From NCBI GenBank assembly GCA_902527245.1, contig CABZOI010000001.1:137001-201000 (forward strand): a DNA stretch of 64,000 nt, written 5' to 3'. A program made the position numbers and the translations under genes. Shown piece by piece: positions 48,524-57,867 of this stretch. The stretch is from an uncultured SAR92 cluster bacterium (GTDB lineage Bacteria > Pseudomonadota > Gammaproteobacteria > Pseudomonadales > Porticoccaceae). The notes under the pieces are model-generated. The model was not told the DNA's origin, did not search any database, and saw only the letters and a program-made list of their open reading frames with translations. Within the stretch, counting starts at the first letter, position 1; each line of letters opens with the position of its first letter.

Positions 48524-49963
48524 ATGAAATCTATGAAAAAAAATTATATAGCAGGTGAATGGCTAGGTAGCGATGAAACCATTGAAGACATAAATCCATC
48601 TGATATTTCTGACGTTATTGGGAGTTATGCTCAAGCTGATGTTGAGCAAACAAATTTGGCTATAGAAGCCGCAGATCATGCAAGAGAAACTTGGTCTAGA
48701 TCGTCGTTGCAAGTTCGCAGTGATATCTTAGATAAAATTGGTAATGAAATTCTTCGAAACAGCAAGGATCTGGGAGAGCTATTATCAAGGGAAGAAGGTA
48801 AAACGATAGGCGAGGGCATCGGGGAAGTAACAAGAGCGGGTCATATCTTTAAGTTTTTTGGTGGTGAAGTGCTTCGACAAAATGGTGATTTTTTTGATTC
48901 AACAAGACCGGGGATAGAGGTCTCCACATTCAGATTTCCTGTGGGCGTCGTTGGTCTAGTCTTGCCATGGAATTTTCCAATATCGATTCCTGCCTGGAAA
49001 ATAGCTCCTGCTCTCGCGTATGGAAATACCGTTGTTTTTAAGCCGGCTCAATTGGTTCCAGCTTCGGCTCATGCGTTAACTGAGATTATTGTTAAAACAG
49101 GAATACCCGATGGAGTTTTTAATTTAGTCATGGGGAAAGGGACTCAAGTAGGAGATACCATTGTCAATCACTCAAAAATAAATGCGGTAAGTTTCACTGG
49201 TTCAGTCCCCACTGGAAGAAAGGTTGCAGCATCCGCGGTCGCGAGAATGGCCAAGGTCCAATTGGAGATGGGTGGAAAGAATCCTTTGATCGTGCTTGAT
49301 GATGCGGATCTTGATAAAGCAGTTGATTGTGCAATACAAGGAGCGTTTTATTCAACTGGTCAGCGATGCACCGCCTCGAGTCGACTTATCGTAACCGATG
49401 GTATTCATAACAAATTTGTAGATGGCATGAAAGCTAGAATGAAAGATATTGTGGTTGATCATGCCTTGAAAAAGGAAACAACGATCGGTCCGGTGGTGGA
49501 TAAAAGACAACTGCAGCAGGATCTGGAATATTTGGATATTGGGAAAAGTGAAGGTGCTGTCCTTGTCTGTGGTGGTGAGAGAGTGAAAAGAAAGACAGAG
49601 GGTAATTTTTTAACCCCAGCGCTTTTTGTTGATACGCATAATGAAATGCGCATAAACCGAGAAGAAATTTTTGGACCAATTGCAAGTGTTATCAAAGTTA
49701 AAGATTATGATGAAGCACTGTCTGTAGCTAATGATACAGATTTTGGATTATCAGCAGGGATAGTCACTACTTCCCTTAAATATGCAACACACTTCAAAAA
49801 GCACTCTCAATCAGGAATTGCACAGGTAAATTTGCCCACGGCAGGTGTTGATTATCATGTTCCTTTTGGAGGCACAAAATTCTCAAGTTATGGCCCAAGA
49901 GAACAAGGACAATATGCCAAGGAGTTTTACACCACAGTCAAGACAACATACACAGCTTCTTGA
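48524..49963 (+). CDS. Aldehyde dehydrogenase, 2-oxoglutarate semialdehyde dehydrogenase-like
   Basis: 479-residue NAD(P)-dependent aldehyde dehydrogenase. Catalytic Cys282 (GQRCTASSR), Glu248 (LEMGGKNP) and Asn150 (PWNFPI) are intact. The C-terminal HVPFGGTKFSSYGPREQGQY is characteristic of 2,5-dioxopentanoate (alpha-ketoglutarate semialdehyde) dehydrogenases, which finish the oxidative routes for pentoses, sugar acids and hydroxyproline. The dehydratase of those routes is not present here, so the assignment rests on sequence resemblance. It converges on the zinc alcohol dehydrogenase. Confidence 0.85.
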   Translation: MKSMKKNYIAGEWLGSDETIEDINPSDISDVIGSYAQADVEQTNLAIEAADHARETWSRSSLQVRSDILDKIGNEILRNSKDLGELLSREEGKTIGEGIGEVTRAGHIFKFFGGEVLRQNGDFFDSTRPGIEVSTFRFPVGVVGLVLPWNFPISIPAWKIAPALAYGNTVVFKPAQLVPASAHALTEIIVKTGIPDGVFNLVMGKGTQVGDTIVNHSKINAVSFTGSVPTGRKVAASAVARMAKVQLEMGGKNPLIVLDDADLDKAVDCAIQGAFYSTGQRCTASSRLIVTDGIHNKFVDGMKARMKDIVVDHALKKETTIGPVVDKRQLQQDLEYLDIGKSEGAVLVCGGERVKRKTEGNFLTPALFVDTHNEMRINREEIFGPIASVIKVKDYDEALSVANDTDFGLSAGIVTTSLKYATHFKKHSQSGIAQVNLPTAGVDYHVPFGGTKFSSYGPREQGQYAKEFYTTVKTTYTAS

Positions 49964-49966
49964 ATT

Positions 49967-51070
49967 TTAAAAGACGATAACACTTCTTAACGACTTGCCT
50001 TTTATCATAGCATCATAGGCTTCATTGATTTCTTCGAGGGGGTATCTATCGGTCAGTAAGCTGTCAAGATTTAGCTTCCCGTCTTCATACAGCTTAATCA
50101 TGTTGGGTATGTCTAGTTTGGGTGCGGCAGATCCATATAGCGAACCAGTGATTGTTCGCTCTTCGAATACTAAAGGGACAGCAGAGATTGAAATATGTGT
50201 GTCATTTGATGGAATTCCAATAACTATTGTCTTGCCAGTTTTTGCTAATGAATCGAAGGCTTGTTGAATAGTTACCGAAAGACCAACTGCTTCAAACGCA
50301 AAGTCAACTCCTCTTTGATCCGTAATTTCTCTGATCATTGAAACGGGGTCGTTTATTTTAGAGTTAATTAATTTAGTTGCCCCAAAAGCCTTTGCTTGCT
50401 CAAGCCTTGAATCAAATTGATCTATTGCGATGATTTCTTTTGCTCCAGCAAGCACGGCACCTTGGATTACATTGACGCCAACTCCTCCAGCACCGAACAC
50501 TGCGATTGAGCTATCTGAACTAACATCTGCTGCATTCATTACTGACCCGACACCAGTAATAACTGAACATCCAATAAGCGCTGCCAGTTCAAAGGGTATA
50601 TCTTTCGGAATCTTAAGTACTGCTCCTTCAGGAATCACAGTAAAGTTTGAGAATGATGATACGCCTGCAAAGTGGAAGATCTCCTTTTCTTTAAAGCGAA
50701 ATCTGCTCTGTCCGTCGCTCATTCTCCCTGATGATCTGATTTCACTGCCGACTGGGCAAAGCGCGGGTCGTCTTTTCTTGCATAGCTCACATTCCCCGCA
50801 TGACAAACGCCATAAGGGGATAACATGATCACCAACTTTTATATTTGAAACGCCCTCACCAATTGCTACTACAATACCCGCGCCTTCATGACCTAAGATA
50901 GCTGGCAGAGGTGCGTTTAATAGACCTTTCATTACGCTGTAATCAGTGTGACACACTCCAGCAGCTTTTAATTGAACGCACACTTCACCTCGTTTTGGTT
51001 CTGAAAGATCAACATCACAAATTTCTAACTTTGTATTTGGTTCGAATAACACAGCGGCTCTTGATTTCAT
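49967..51070 (-). CDS. Zinc-dependent alcohol dehydrogenase (MDR family)
   Basis: 367 residues. The catalytic zinc ligands are Cys40 (VCHTDY), His61 with Glu62 (GHEGAG) and Cys168 (LIGCSV); the structural zinc cysteines are at 91, 94, 97 and 105 (CGECELC then LC). The Rossmann motif is VFGAGGVGVN. The pattern is that of class III-like and NDMA-dependent alcohol dehydrogenases acting on primary alcohols or hydroxymethyl adducts. Together with the two flanking aldehyde dehydrogenases it suggests stepwise alcohol-aldehyde-acid oxidation. Confidence 0.9.
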   Translation of the reverse strand: MKSRAAVLFEPNTKLEICDVDLSEPKRGEVCVQLKAAGVCHTDYSVMKGLLNAPLPAILGHEGAGIVVAIGEGVSNIKVGDHVIPLWRLSCGECELCKKRRPALCPVGSEIRSSGRMSDGQSRFRFKEKEIFHFAGVSSFSNFTVIPEGAVLKIPKDIPFELAALIGCSVITGVGSVMNAADVSSDSSIAVFGAGGVGVNVIQGAVLAGAKEIIAIDQFDSRLEQAKAFGATKLINSKINDPVSMIREITDQRGVDFAFEAVGLSVTIQQAFDSLAKTGKTIVIGIPSNDTHISISAVPLVFEERTITGSLYGSAAPKLDIPNMIKLYEDGKLNLDSLLTDRYPLEEINEAYDAMIKGKSLRSVIVF

Positions 51071-51280
51071 ACTTGCTTCACCATCCCAAGATTTTAATCA
51101 TTTTGATTCACCCTATCGACAGATTCAACCTCGCAGACGTTATATTTTTATTTTGTTCAAATTCTGGGTAGTTTCATGTAATTGAATGAGATGCAATTTT
51201 TGGATTTTAGTGATTTAATACAAATTATTAAAATACATATTTTTTGAAGATAATAATTGAATTACGGAGGGATTTTATAA

Positions 51281-52756
51281 ATGTATAAGGCAAATAAATT
51301 TTACATAAATGGCGAATGGGTTTCACCGTCTACCAATGAGGAGTGTGAGGTTATTAACCCGGCGACAGAGGAAGTTATTGGAACTGTCGCGATGGGAAGT
51401 GAAGTTGATGTGAATAAAGCAGTAGCTGCAGCAAAAGCAGCGTTTGAGACTTTTTCTAAAACTTCAATTGAAGAGAGAATGGCCCTTTTAGATCGAATTA
51501 TTGCCGCGTATAAAGCGAAGATGGAGAAGATTGCAGCCTGTGTTTCCCAAGAAATGGGTGCTCCGATTTCTATGTCGAATGCGGCTCAAGCTCCAGCGGG
51601 ACTTGGTCATTTGCTTTTTGCAAAAACTGCAGTTGAAAAATTCGAATTTTCTCAAGAGGTAGGGACTTCACACGTGGTGCGCGAGCCAATAGGTGTGTGT
51701 GGTTTGGTAACACCATGGAATTGGCCAGTAAATCAAATCACAGCAAAAGTTGGTCCTGCAATCGCAGCAGGTTGCACGATGGTATTGAAACCCTCTGAGA
51801 TTGCGCCATTTAATGCCATTGTATTTACTGAAATTATGCATGATGCAGGAACTCCCCCAGGTGTATTCAATTTAGTGAATGGATATGGTCCGACTGTTGG
51901 TGTTGCCATGTCATCACATCCCGACATTGATATGATGTCTTTCACGGGTTCAACCAGAGCAGGTGTATCTGTAGCGGAAGAGTCAGCAAAGACAATAAAA
52001 CGAGTTTGTCAGGAGCTGGGCGGCAAATCTGCAAATATAATTGTTGATGACGAGAATTTTGTAGAGTCTGTAGCTAGAGATGCTGTGGGAATGTGTTTGA
52101 ACACTGGACAAAGTTGTAATGCGCCAACGCGGATGTTGGTTCCAGCATCTAGAATGGATGAGGCGGCAGAAGTTGCAAGTAAAGCGATGGAGGCGATTGT
52201 AGTAGGAAATCCTGAAAATGAAGATACGCAAGTTGGCCCTCTTGTTTCAGAAATGCAATTTAATAAAGTGCAAGCTTTGATTCAAAAAGGTATTGATGAA
52301 GGCGCTGAGCTTCGAACAGGCGGTTTAGGCAAACCCGAGGGACTAGAAACAGGTTACTTTGTAAAACCTACTGTTTTTGCAAATGTGAAAAATGATATGA
52401 CTATAGCGAAAGAGGAAATCTTCGGCCCTGTTTTATCTTTAATTCCTTATGAAGATGAAGCAGACGCAGTAAGAATTGCGAATGATACTGTTTATGGGCT
52501 ATCTGCATATGTATCGGCAGCGAGTTTGGATAAAGCCAAAGAAATTGGAAGTCAATTGCGCGCAGGTAATGTGCATTTGAATGGTGCTGGTTTAGATATA
52601 AATGCACCTTTTGGTGGATACAAGCAATCTGGTAATGGTCGAGAGTTTAGTGGTTGGGGGTTGGAAGAATTTCTAGAGACCAAAGCCCTCCTTGGTTTCA
52701 CACCTCCTGATGCAGATGCTGGAGAGGGTGGTGGTTTTATAGACTTTGATGAGTAG
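51281..52756 (+). CDS. Aldehyde dehydrogenase family protein
   Basis: 491 residues with a strong Shine-Dalgarno (GGAGGG) before the ATG. Active site: Asn147 (PWNWPV), Glu245 (ELGGKS) and Cys279 (GQSCNAPTR). The C-terminal APFGGYKQSGNGREFSGWGLEEFLETK is split here only to note its oligomerisation function; the substrate cannot be assigned. It is divergent from the zinc alcohol dehydrogenase across a 210-base gap, so both may respond to one regulator, though no regulator gene is present. Confidence 0.92.
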   Translation: MYKANKFYINGEWVSPSTNEECEVINPATEEVIGTVAMGSEVDVNKAVAAAKAAFETFSKTSIEERMALLDRIIAAYKAKMEKIAACVSQEMGAPISMSNAAQAPAGLGHLLFAKTAVEKFEFSQEVGTSHVVREPIGVCGLVTPWNWPVNQITAKVGPAIAAGCTMVLKPSEIAPFNAIVFTEIMHDAGTPPGVFNLVNGYGPTVGVAMSSHPDIDMMSFTGSTRAGVSVAEESAKTIKRVCQELGGKSANIIVDDENFVESVARDAVGMCLNTGQSCNAPTRMLVPASRMDEAAEVASKAMEAIVVGNPENEDTQVGPLVSEMQFNKVQALIQKGIDEGAELRTGGLGKPEGLETGYFVKPTVFANVKNDMTIAKEEIFGPVLSLIPYEDEADAVRIANDTVYGLSAYVSAASLDKAKEIGSQLRAGNVHLNGAGLDINAPFGGYKQSGNGREFSGWGLEEFLETKALLGFTPPDADAGEGGGFIDFDE

Positions 52757-52783
52757 ATCTTGGCTCTAAGTATTACAAGTTGA

Positions 52784-52812
52784 TTTGGTTGGTTTATATT
52801 AAACCAACCAAA
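52784..52812. terminator. Hairpin between convergent genes
   Basis: A perfect 13-base-pair inverted repeat (arms 52784-52796 and 52800-52812, three-base loop) lies between the convergent stops of the aldehyde dehydrogenase and the CoA-transferase. The arms' AT-rich ends and the position fit a bidirectional transcription stop, although a strong T-run is absent on both sides. Confidence 0.55.
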
Positions 52813-52818
52813 ATCTCT

Positions 52819-54030
52819 TTAGATAACATCTTCGTTTTTGAGTTTTGTTATCTGCTCTTGCGAAAGTGAGAGAATTTCGGTTAACACCGCGGTTGTGTGC
52901 TCACCTAGATTGGGACCGGGTGTATCAGTAAAACCGGGGGTCTTTTCTAGTCTTGGCATAATGGCTGGGATATCGACATTCTCCCCATTTGCTGAAACCC
53001 GCTCAAACAGACCTCTTGCCTGATAATGGGGGTCCTCAAACATATCTTTAATATTCAGTATGGGTCCTGCTGCTACTTGAGCTTTCTCTAAAATCATTAG
53101 CGCGTCTTTTTGCTTTATTTTGCTAGCCCATTCTGAGATGGCACTATCGATCATCTCTTCATGAGCCACACGTCCTGAGTTGTCAGATAACTTTTTATTT
53201 TCAGCTAAGTCGTTTCTGCCCATTGCATACATAAGACGTTTGAACATTGATTCTGTATTTGCTCCTATAATGATTAACTTTTCGTCAGAGCATCGATATG
53301 TATTTGAGGGAACAATACCGGTTATGGTTGACCCTGCGGGCTCACGTATCTCTCCAGCACCTGAATATTCAGGCACAACAGCCTCCAACATGTTATATAC
53401 AGACTCAAAAATAGAGACATCAACCACTTGACCTCCTTCTTTTTGGTTTTCGAGCCGTCTTATATATGCCATACACACGCCTAATGCTGCATGGATTCCA
53501 GCAAGAGTATCTCCGAGACTTAAATTTGGTCTTACTGGCAATTCTCCAGGCACTCCATTTAAGTAACGAAATCCGCCAAAACCCTCGCATACAGATGCGA
53601 AACCAGGCTTTTTGGAATAAGGACCTGTCTGACCATATCCCGAAATCCTAGTGTAAATAAGATCGTTGTTTACTTTTTTTATGTCATTAGGTCCAAGATT
53701 CCAGGACTCCATTTGACCAGGACGAAAGTTCTCGATGAGGACGTCGCAGTGTCTACAAAGATCACGAATGATCTGTTGACCTTTTTCCGACTTTAAATTA
53801 ACTGTGATTGATTTTTTATTTCTGCCTAAGCTCCACCACCATAACGATGTTCCATTTTTAACTGTTCTCCAATTTCTTATAGGATCTCCATCTTTTGGTG
53901 GTTCAACCTTTATAACTTGTGCGCCAAAATAGCCTAGTATCGTTGCAGAAAAAGCTCCTGCGAGAATGTGACCAAGCTCGAGTACTTTCAAGTTTTCAAG
54001 GGGTCGTAATTTTTGGCTATGATCGGTCAT
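52819..54030 (-). CDS. CaiB/BaiF-family (class III) CoA-transferase
   Basis: 403 residues from the ATG at 54030 (a TTG lies one codon upstream). Class III CoA-transferases move CoA between carboxylates via an aspartyl-CoA intermediate. The N-terminal VLELGHILAGAFSATILGYFG and KVEPPKDGDPIRNW are family signatures, and the catalytic Asp is probably in LSLGDTLAGIHAALG. It could activate an acid made by the neighbouring dehydrogenases or imported by the adjacent symporter, which is inference from position. Confidence 0.9.
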   Translation of the reverse strand: MTDHSQKLRPLENLKVLELGHILAGAFSATILGYFGAQVIKVEPPKDGDPIRNWRTVKNGTSLWWWSLGRNKKSITVNLKSEKGQQIIRDLCRHCDVLIENFRPGQMESWNLGPNDIKKVNNDLIYTRISGYGQTGPYSKKPGFASVCEGFGGFRYLNGVPGELPVRPNLSLGDTLAGIHAALGVCMAYIRRLENQKEGGQVVDVSIFESVYNMLEAVVPEYSGAGEIREPAGSTITGIVPSNTYRCSDEKLIIIGANTESMFKRLMYAMGRNDLAENKKLSDNSGRVAHEEMIDSAISEWASKIKQKDALMILEKAQVAAGPILNIKDMFEDPHYQARGLFERVSANGENVDIPAIMPRLEKTPGFTDTPGPNLGEHTTAVLTEILSLSQEQITKLKNEDVI

Positions 54031-54182
54031 CAAAAGGATACACAGTCTAGATTGAGATTGATTGCGAGACTTTGTTGGCAGTGAATTCTCTTTTATTTGG
54101 CATGGTAGTCATTATAAACTCTATCTCTAGTTATCAATAGTCTACATTAAAAACTTTTGGGTCAGCAGCGGTATTTTCGTTT

Positions 54183-55736
54183 ATGAGTTTAATACAGTGG
54201 TCATGGATCTTTCTTCTAATCTACATCATTTTGATGTGTTTTATTGGAGTTTATGCGCAGAAAAAGGTTAAGAATGCTGATGATTTTGCAATTGCTCGTG
54301 GATCATATGGACCACTTTTTTTAGCCTTAGCTTATGCAGCCACTACAGCGAGTGGCGCCACATTTTTAGGACTTCCGGCGCTTGCATATCAATGGGGCAC
54401 TTCATCTCTTTGGTATATATTTTTGTATCCAGTTGGTGTTTATATTGGGGTAATCATTTCTATTCGTCTTGTGAGCCGTGTTGGTGATCGATTTGGTAAT
54501 AGATCTATCCCAGAATATTTGGGTGATAGATATCAGTCAGATGGTATACGAATTCTCGTTTCGATAATGTCGCTGATTCTATTGTTTTATTTGATAGGTC
54601 AGCTGGTATCTGGACTTGTAATGTTTCAATTAATGTTAGGTCTTGGTAAGACATCAGCTTTGGTAATTACTACACTTGTTCTACTTTTTTATGTCTCATT
54701 AGGTGGGGCTCATGCGGATATAATTTCTGATGGAATTCAGGGTGGGATGATGGTCATTCTCGCTATTGTTGTGATTTTGATAACCGTATTAGGAGTTGGG
54801 GTAGATGATGGATTTGTTGGCTTGATGAGTAATTTAAAAGAGCAAGATGACTTGTTGGTACATGCATTTAATATCGAGAGTACACTCTTTTCATCATGGT
54901 GGTCCGTTATTGTCATCATATTTGCTCATATTCCTCTTGGAATGTTACCGCACCTGGGCAATAAAATATGGGCCTTAAGAGCAACAAGTGATCGAGTGAG
55001 ATTCATTTGGATGGCTGCAGTCTTTGCTTTAACTCTATCGATGATGGGATTGGGAGGATTGCTCTCCAGAGCTTATTTTGGGAGTGACTTACTCTCTGGA
55101 GTTGGGAATCCAAATCAAGCTTTACCACTGCTTTTTATTGAAATTTTCCCTACATGGCTTGCTGCTTTGATAGGCGTTGGTATTCTATCGGCTGTAATGA
55201 GTACAGCCGATGGTTTAGTTATTTCATCCTCTCAAATTATCGCTAACGATCTCTATCGAAAAACTTATGTTGCAAGAAAAAAAATTAATATGAGTGATGC
55301 AAAGTTAGATAATAATGTTTTGAAGATTTCCCGTGTTTCTACGGTGGTTATTTTAATTTCATGCGCATTTTTTGCACAGGCACTAATAAATAAGAATGTT
55401 GCGCTCATTGTGTGGATTGGGATTGGCGGGATGATGGCTGCATTCTCTGGGCCTTTAATAATAGGGGCATTATGGCGAGGTGTTACAAGACGTGGCGCTT
55501 ATGCTGGCCTTATATCTGGAATGGGAACTTTTATTATTTTACATGCACAGCTTCTTGATCCATTATGGTTCGAAGATAGTTCAGTTGTTCAAAACATTAC
55601 AGGTTGGTTAATTAAGCAGGGTCCTAATCCTTTTGCATGCACTTTCCTAGGTGAGATCGTATCTGTTTTCACAACGATTCTTGTTTCAAAATTTTCAGCA
55701 AAGTTGCCTAGGGAGCACCTCGACCAAATGTTTTAG
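54183..55736 (+). CDS. Sodium/solute symporter (SSF family)
   Basis: 517-residue inner-membrane transporter with about 13 helices. The N-terminal DDFAIARGSYGPLFLALAY and the central GILSAVMSTADGLVISSSQIIANDL, where the Na2-site serine and threonine lie, mark the SSF family (proline, pantothenate, acetate and sugar acid carriers). Substrate cannot be read from sequence. It is divergent from the CoA-transferase and probably supplies the substrate of this block. Confidence 0.9.
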   Translation: MSLIQWSWIFLLIYIILMCFIGVYAQKKVKNADDFAIARGSYGPLFLALAYAATTASGATFLGLPALAYQWGTSSLWYIFLYPVGVYIGVIISIRLVSRVGDRFGNRSIPEYLGDRYQSDGIRILVSIMSLILLFYLIGQLVSGLVMFQLMLGLGKTSALVITTLVLLFYVSLGGAHADIISDGIQGGMMVILAIVVILITVLGVGVDDGFVGLMSNLKEQDDLLVHAFNIESTLFSSWWSVIVIIFAHIPLGMLPHLGNKIWALRATSDRVRFIWMAAVFALTLSMMGLGGLLSRAYFGSDLLSGVGNPNQALPLLFIEIFPTWLAALIGVGILSAVMSTADGLVISSSQIIANDLYRKTYVARKKINMSDAKLDNNVLKISRVSTVVILISCAFFAQALINKNVALIVWIGIGGMMAAFSGPLIIGALWRGVTRRGAYAGLISGMGTFIILHAQLLDPLWFEDSSVVQNITGWLIKQGPNPFACTFLGEIVSVFTTILVSKFSAKLPREHLDQMF

Positions 55737-55751
55737 AGGATACTACCAAGA

Positions 55752-57347
55752 TTAGTATCGCTTTGTCGCTGGGATAAGAGTCTCATCCCAAGCTCTGTCT
55801 GACAAATAGGTAATGGCAGAATTTAATGCTGTTGGTGTTTTTAAGTTAATTAGTCCTTGCGATGCGACTTTTGCGGAGTACCCAGTGGAGAAATTAAGCA
55901 GTTTGGTGAGTATTTCTTCAAGTTCTTTTTTATGCTTGCCGGAAAACGTGCAGTTTAGTAGAAGCATTGATGCATTAAAATTGATCTGGTCCAGTCCAGT
56001 CCAGCCTCGATTGACAAGGACTTTAAGCCAGTCATTTGGTTTCTTTTCTAGTAGATTAGAGATAGAAGAGAGACAGTTTTCATTAATTTGATTTGGCATG
56101 CAGGAAAGTGTGTCAAGAGCCTGTCTTACAACTTGTTGATGAGGGCTATCAAGCAATTTGGAAATAGCTTCCACTACCTCCTCTGATTCATATCCTATCT
56201 CTCCTAAAATAAATATTGCGTTTATTTGAATCCAAGGATCCTCATATTCTAGTAGTGGAAGAACGTTTGCGATTGCCTGTTTTCCCGTCGCAGCAAGAGC
56301 ATACGCCTCATCCTCCATCACAACTGCCATCTCATTCCATCTGCGTTCAGTGGTCTTTTTGTCATATTCAAAAGTCTGTCCTTTGTACTCAGTTTTAACC
56401 AGCAGTCTTTGGTGCTTGGCCTTCCCAGCATGGGATAGCAGCTTGATGATCAGATCTGAAACTTGGTTTGGATCATTTTTATAGATCTTATCTAATCGGT
56501 TTTCCCCACTATCGGAGGCTTTAGAGCTTTGAGTCGTTTTGCTATCAATAGATTTACTATTGTCGGAATCACCCAGTAGCCAATTCCAAATATATTGCCA
56601 ACCATAAGAGTAATTATTCTGAGTCATTGCAGTTGCAGACTGAATCCAGTTGTCATTTTTTAGATTCCATCTTGGCTTGACTGGATACTCAGTACGCGTA
56701 AAAACAAATTTGACAAGATATCTATCTTGATTGGAAAAATTTGGAAAGCCAGCATGAACAGTATCAAAATGACAAATCATAAATGTTCCGGCTTTAATGA
56801 AATTTGGCTGAAAAAGATTATCTTCGGCAGACTCATCATGTTGCATGTAGCTGCCGAGCTTAAATCTTGTGGGTCCCATCTCACTGGTTACATCATGCGG
56901 AAAATAGAATCCGATGATGTACTTTGGTAGGTGATGCCTTGCTCTTGCTGTTGGACTTTGTGCATCTTGATGCCAAAGAGATGTTGTTGTTGAATTTTTT
57001 CCAACGAGATACTTGTCCGTAGTAATGTCAAATGAAGATGAATCTGAGGCAACAGGTGTACTTCTGTGAACTGCTCTATGAGGGTGAAGTAGGTAGTTTT
57101 TCCCTAAAATTGAAGTAATTGCACCATCAACCTCTTTGGACCTAAGTACCTCGTGCATTTGAGGGATTCTTGATAAAACATTGTTTCCAAGGGGTGATTC
57201 ATTCTCAGAACAGTTTGATAGCAGGTTATGAATTTCTTCATGTGTTTCCAAAGAGACATCTGGATGAAAGGACAACATGCCATCCATGACAAATCTTTGA
57301 ACATCTTGATCATCGAGAAGCTTTAAATCTGAATTCAATGTAGTCAT
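55752..57347 (-). CDS. Phytanoyl-CoA dioxygenase domain fused to HEAT repeats
   Basis: 531 residues with GAGGA before the ATG. Residues 10-220 form a PhyH-type Fe(II)/2-oxoglutarate oxygenase: iron ligands His126 and Asp128 (WHQDAQ) and His198 (DTVHAG), and Arg209 for 2-oxoglutarate. After a low-complexity Ser/Lys linker (260-285), residues about 340-525 contain alpha-helical pairs of HEAT/PBS-lyase type (IQINAIFILGEIG, VVRQALDTLSCM). It probably hydroxylates a small molecule or a protein; the repeat domain may bind a partner. Substrate unknown. Confidence 0.85.
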   Translation of the reverse strand: MTTLNSDLKLLDDQDVQRFVMDGMLSFHPDVSLETHEEIHNLLSNCSENESPLGNNVLSRIPQMHEVLRSKEVDGAITSILGKNYLLHPHRAVHRSTPVASDSSSFDITTDKYLVGKNSTTTSLWHQDAQSPTARARHHLPKYIIGFYFPHDVTSEMGPTRFKLGSYMQHDESAEDNLFQPNFIKAGTFMICHFDTVHAGFPNFSNQDRYLVKFVFTRTEYPVKPRWNLKNDNWIQSATAMTQNNYSYGWQYIWNWLLGDSDNSKSIDSKTTQSSKASDSGENRLDKIYKNDPNQVSDLIIKLLSHAGKAKHQRLLVKTEYKGQTFEYDKKTTERRWNEMAVVMEDEAYALAATGKQAIANVLPLLEYEDPWIQINAIFILGEIGYESEEVVEAISKLLDSPHQQVVRQALDTLSCMPNQINENCLSSISNLLEKKPNDWLKVLVNRGWTGLDQINFNASMLLLNCTFSGKHKKELEEILTKLLNFSTGYSAKVASQGLINLKTPTALNSAITYLSDRAWDETLIPATKRY

Positions 57348-57362
57348 GGGACATCCTCAATT

Positions 57363-57782
57363 TTAATAGGCTAAGTAGAACCAACCAGCATTATAGTAAC
57401 AATGAAGCATTAATGGTGCTAGTAGGGTGTTATAACGATCCTTTGACCACCCAAAAACCAATGATGGGAAAAAGGTAGATAGGGCCCAAATCGGATTATG
57501 ATTAAATAAATGTGTGACACTAAATAGCAAACTAGTGAGAACATTAGCGACCGATATTGAGCGCCACGTTTTGGAGAATTTCTTATAAATAATAGGTTGG
57601 ATAATTCCACGAAAGAAGAGTTCCTCTGTGACTGGGAATAAAATCAAAAGCATAAGTATTTCATTGACAGATAGATAGTTTATGCCTTTCAAGTCAGAAA
57701 AATAAATCCATATAGGGAAAGGCAACAAAAGCGCAATAAGGTATGCTTTATCCGAGAGAATTTCTTTCAGTTTGAGCCACAT
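57363..57782 (-). CDS. CPBP-family intramembrane glutamic protease
   Basis: 139 residues, with AAGGA before the ATG. The motif EELFFRG (about residue 53) and the later FSVTHLFNHN and HCYYNAGWF are the conserved elements of the CPBP/Abi (type II CAAX protease) domain; four to five membrane helices surround them. It is shorter than most family members (200+), close to the minimal core. It lies 15 bases upstream of the dioxygenase gene on the same strand and may be cotranscribed. Substrate unknown. Confidence 0.82.
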   Translation of the reverse strand: MWLKLKEILSDKAYLIALLLPFPIWIYFSDLKGINYLSVNEILMLLILFPVTEELFFRGIIQPIIYKKFSKTWRSISVANVLTSLLFSVTHLFNHNPIWALSTFFPSLVFGWSKDRYNTLLAPLMLHCYYNAGWFYLAY

Positions 57783-57867
57783 AATCCTTTAAAAGCCACC
57801 GTGAAGAATTAAACATAAGTTTAAACTACAATAACGCTGATAACACATTTTAAAATTTTTTAAGAAG

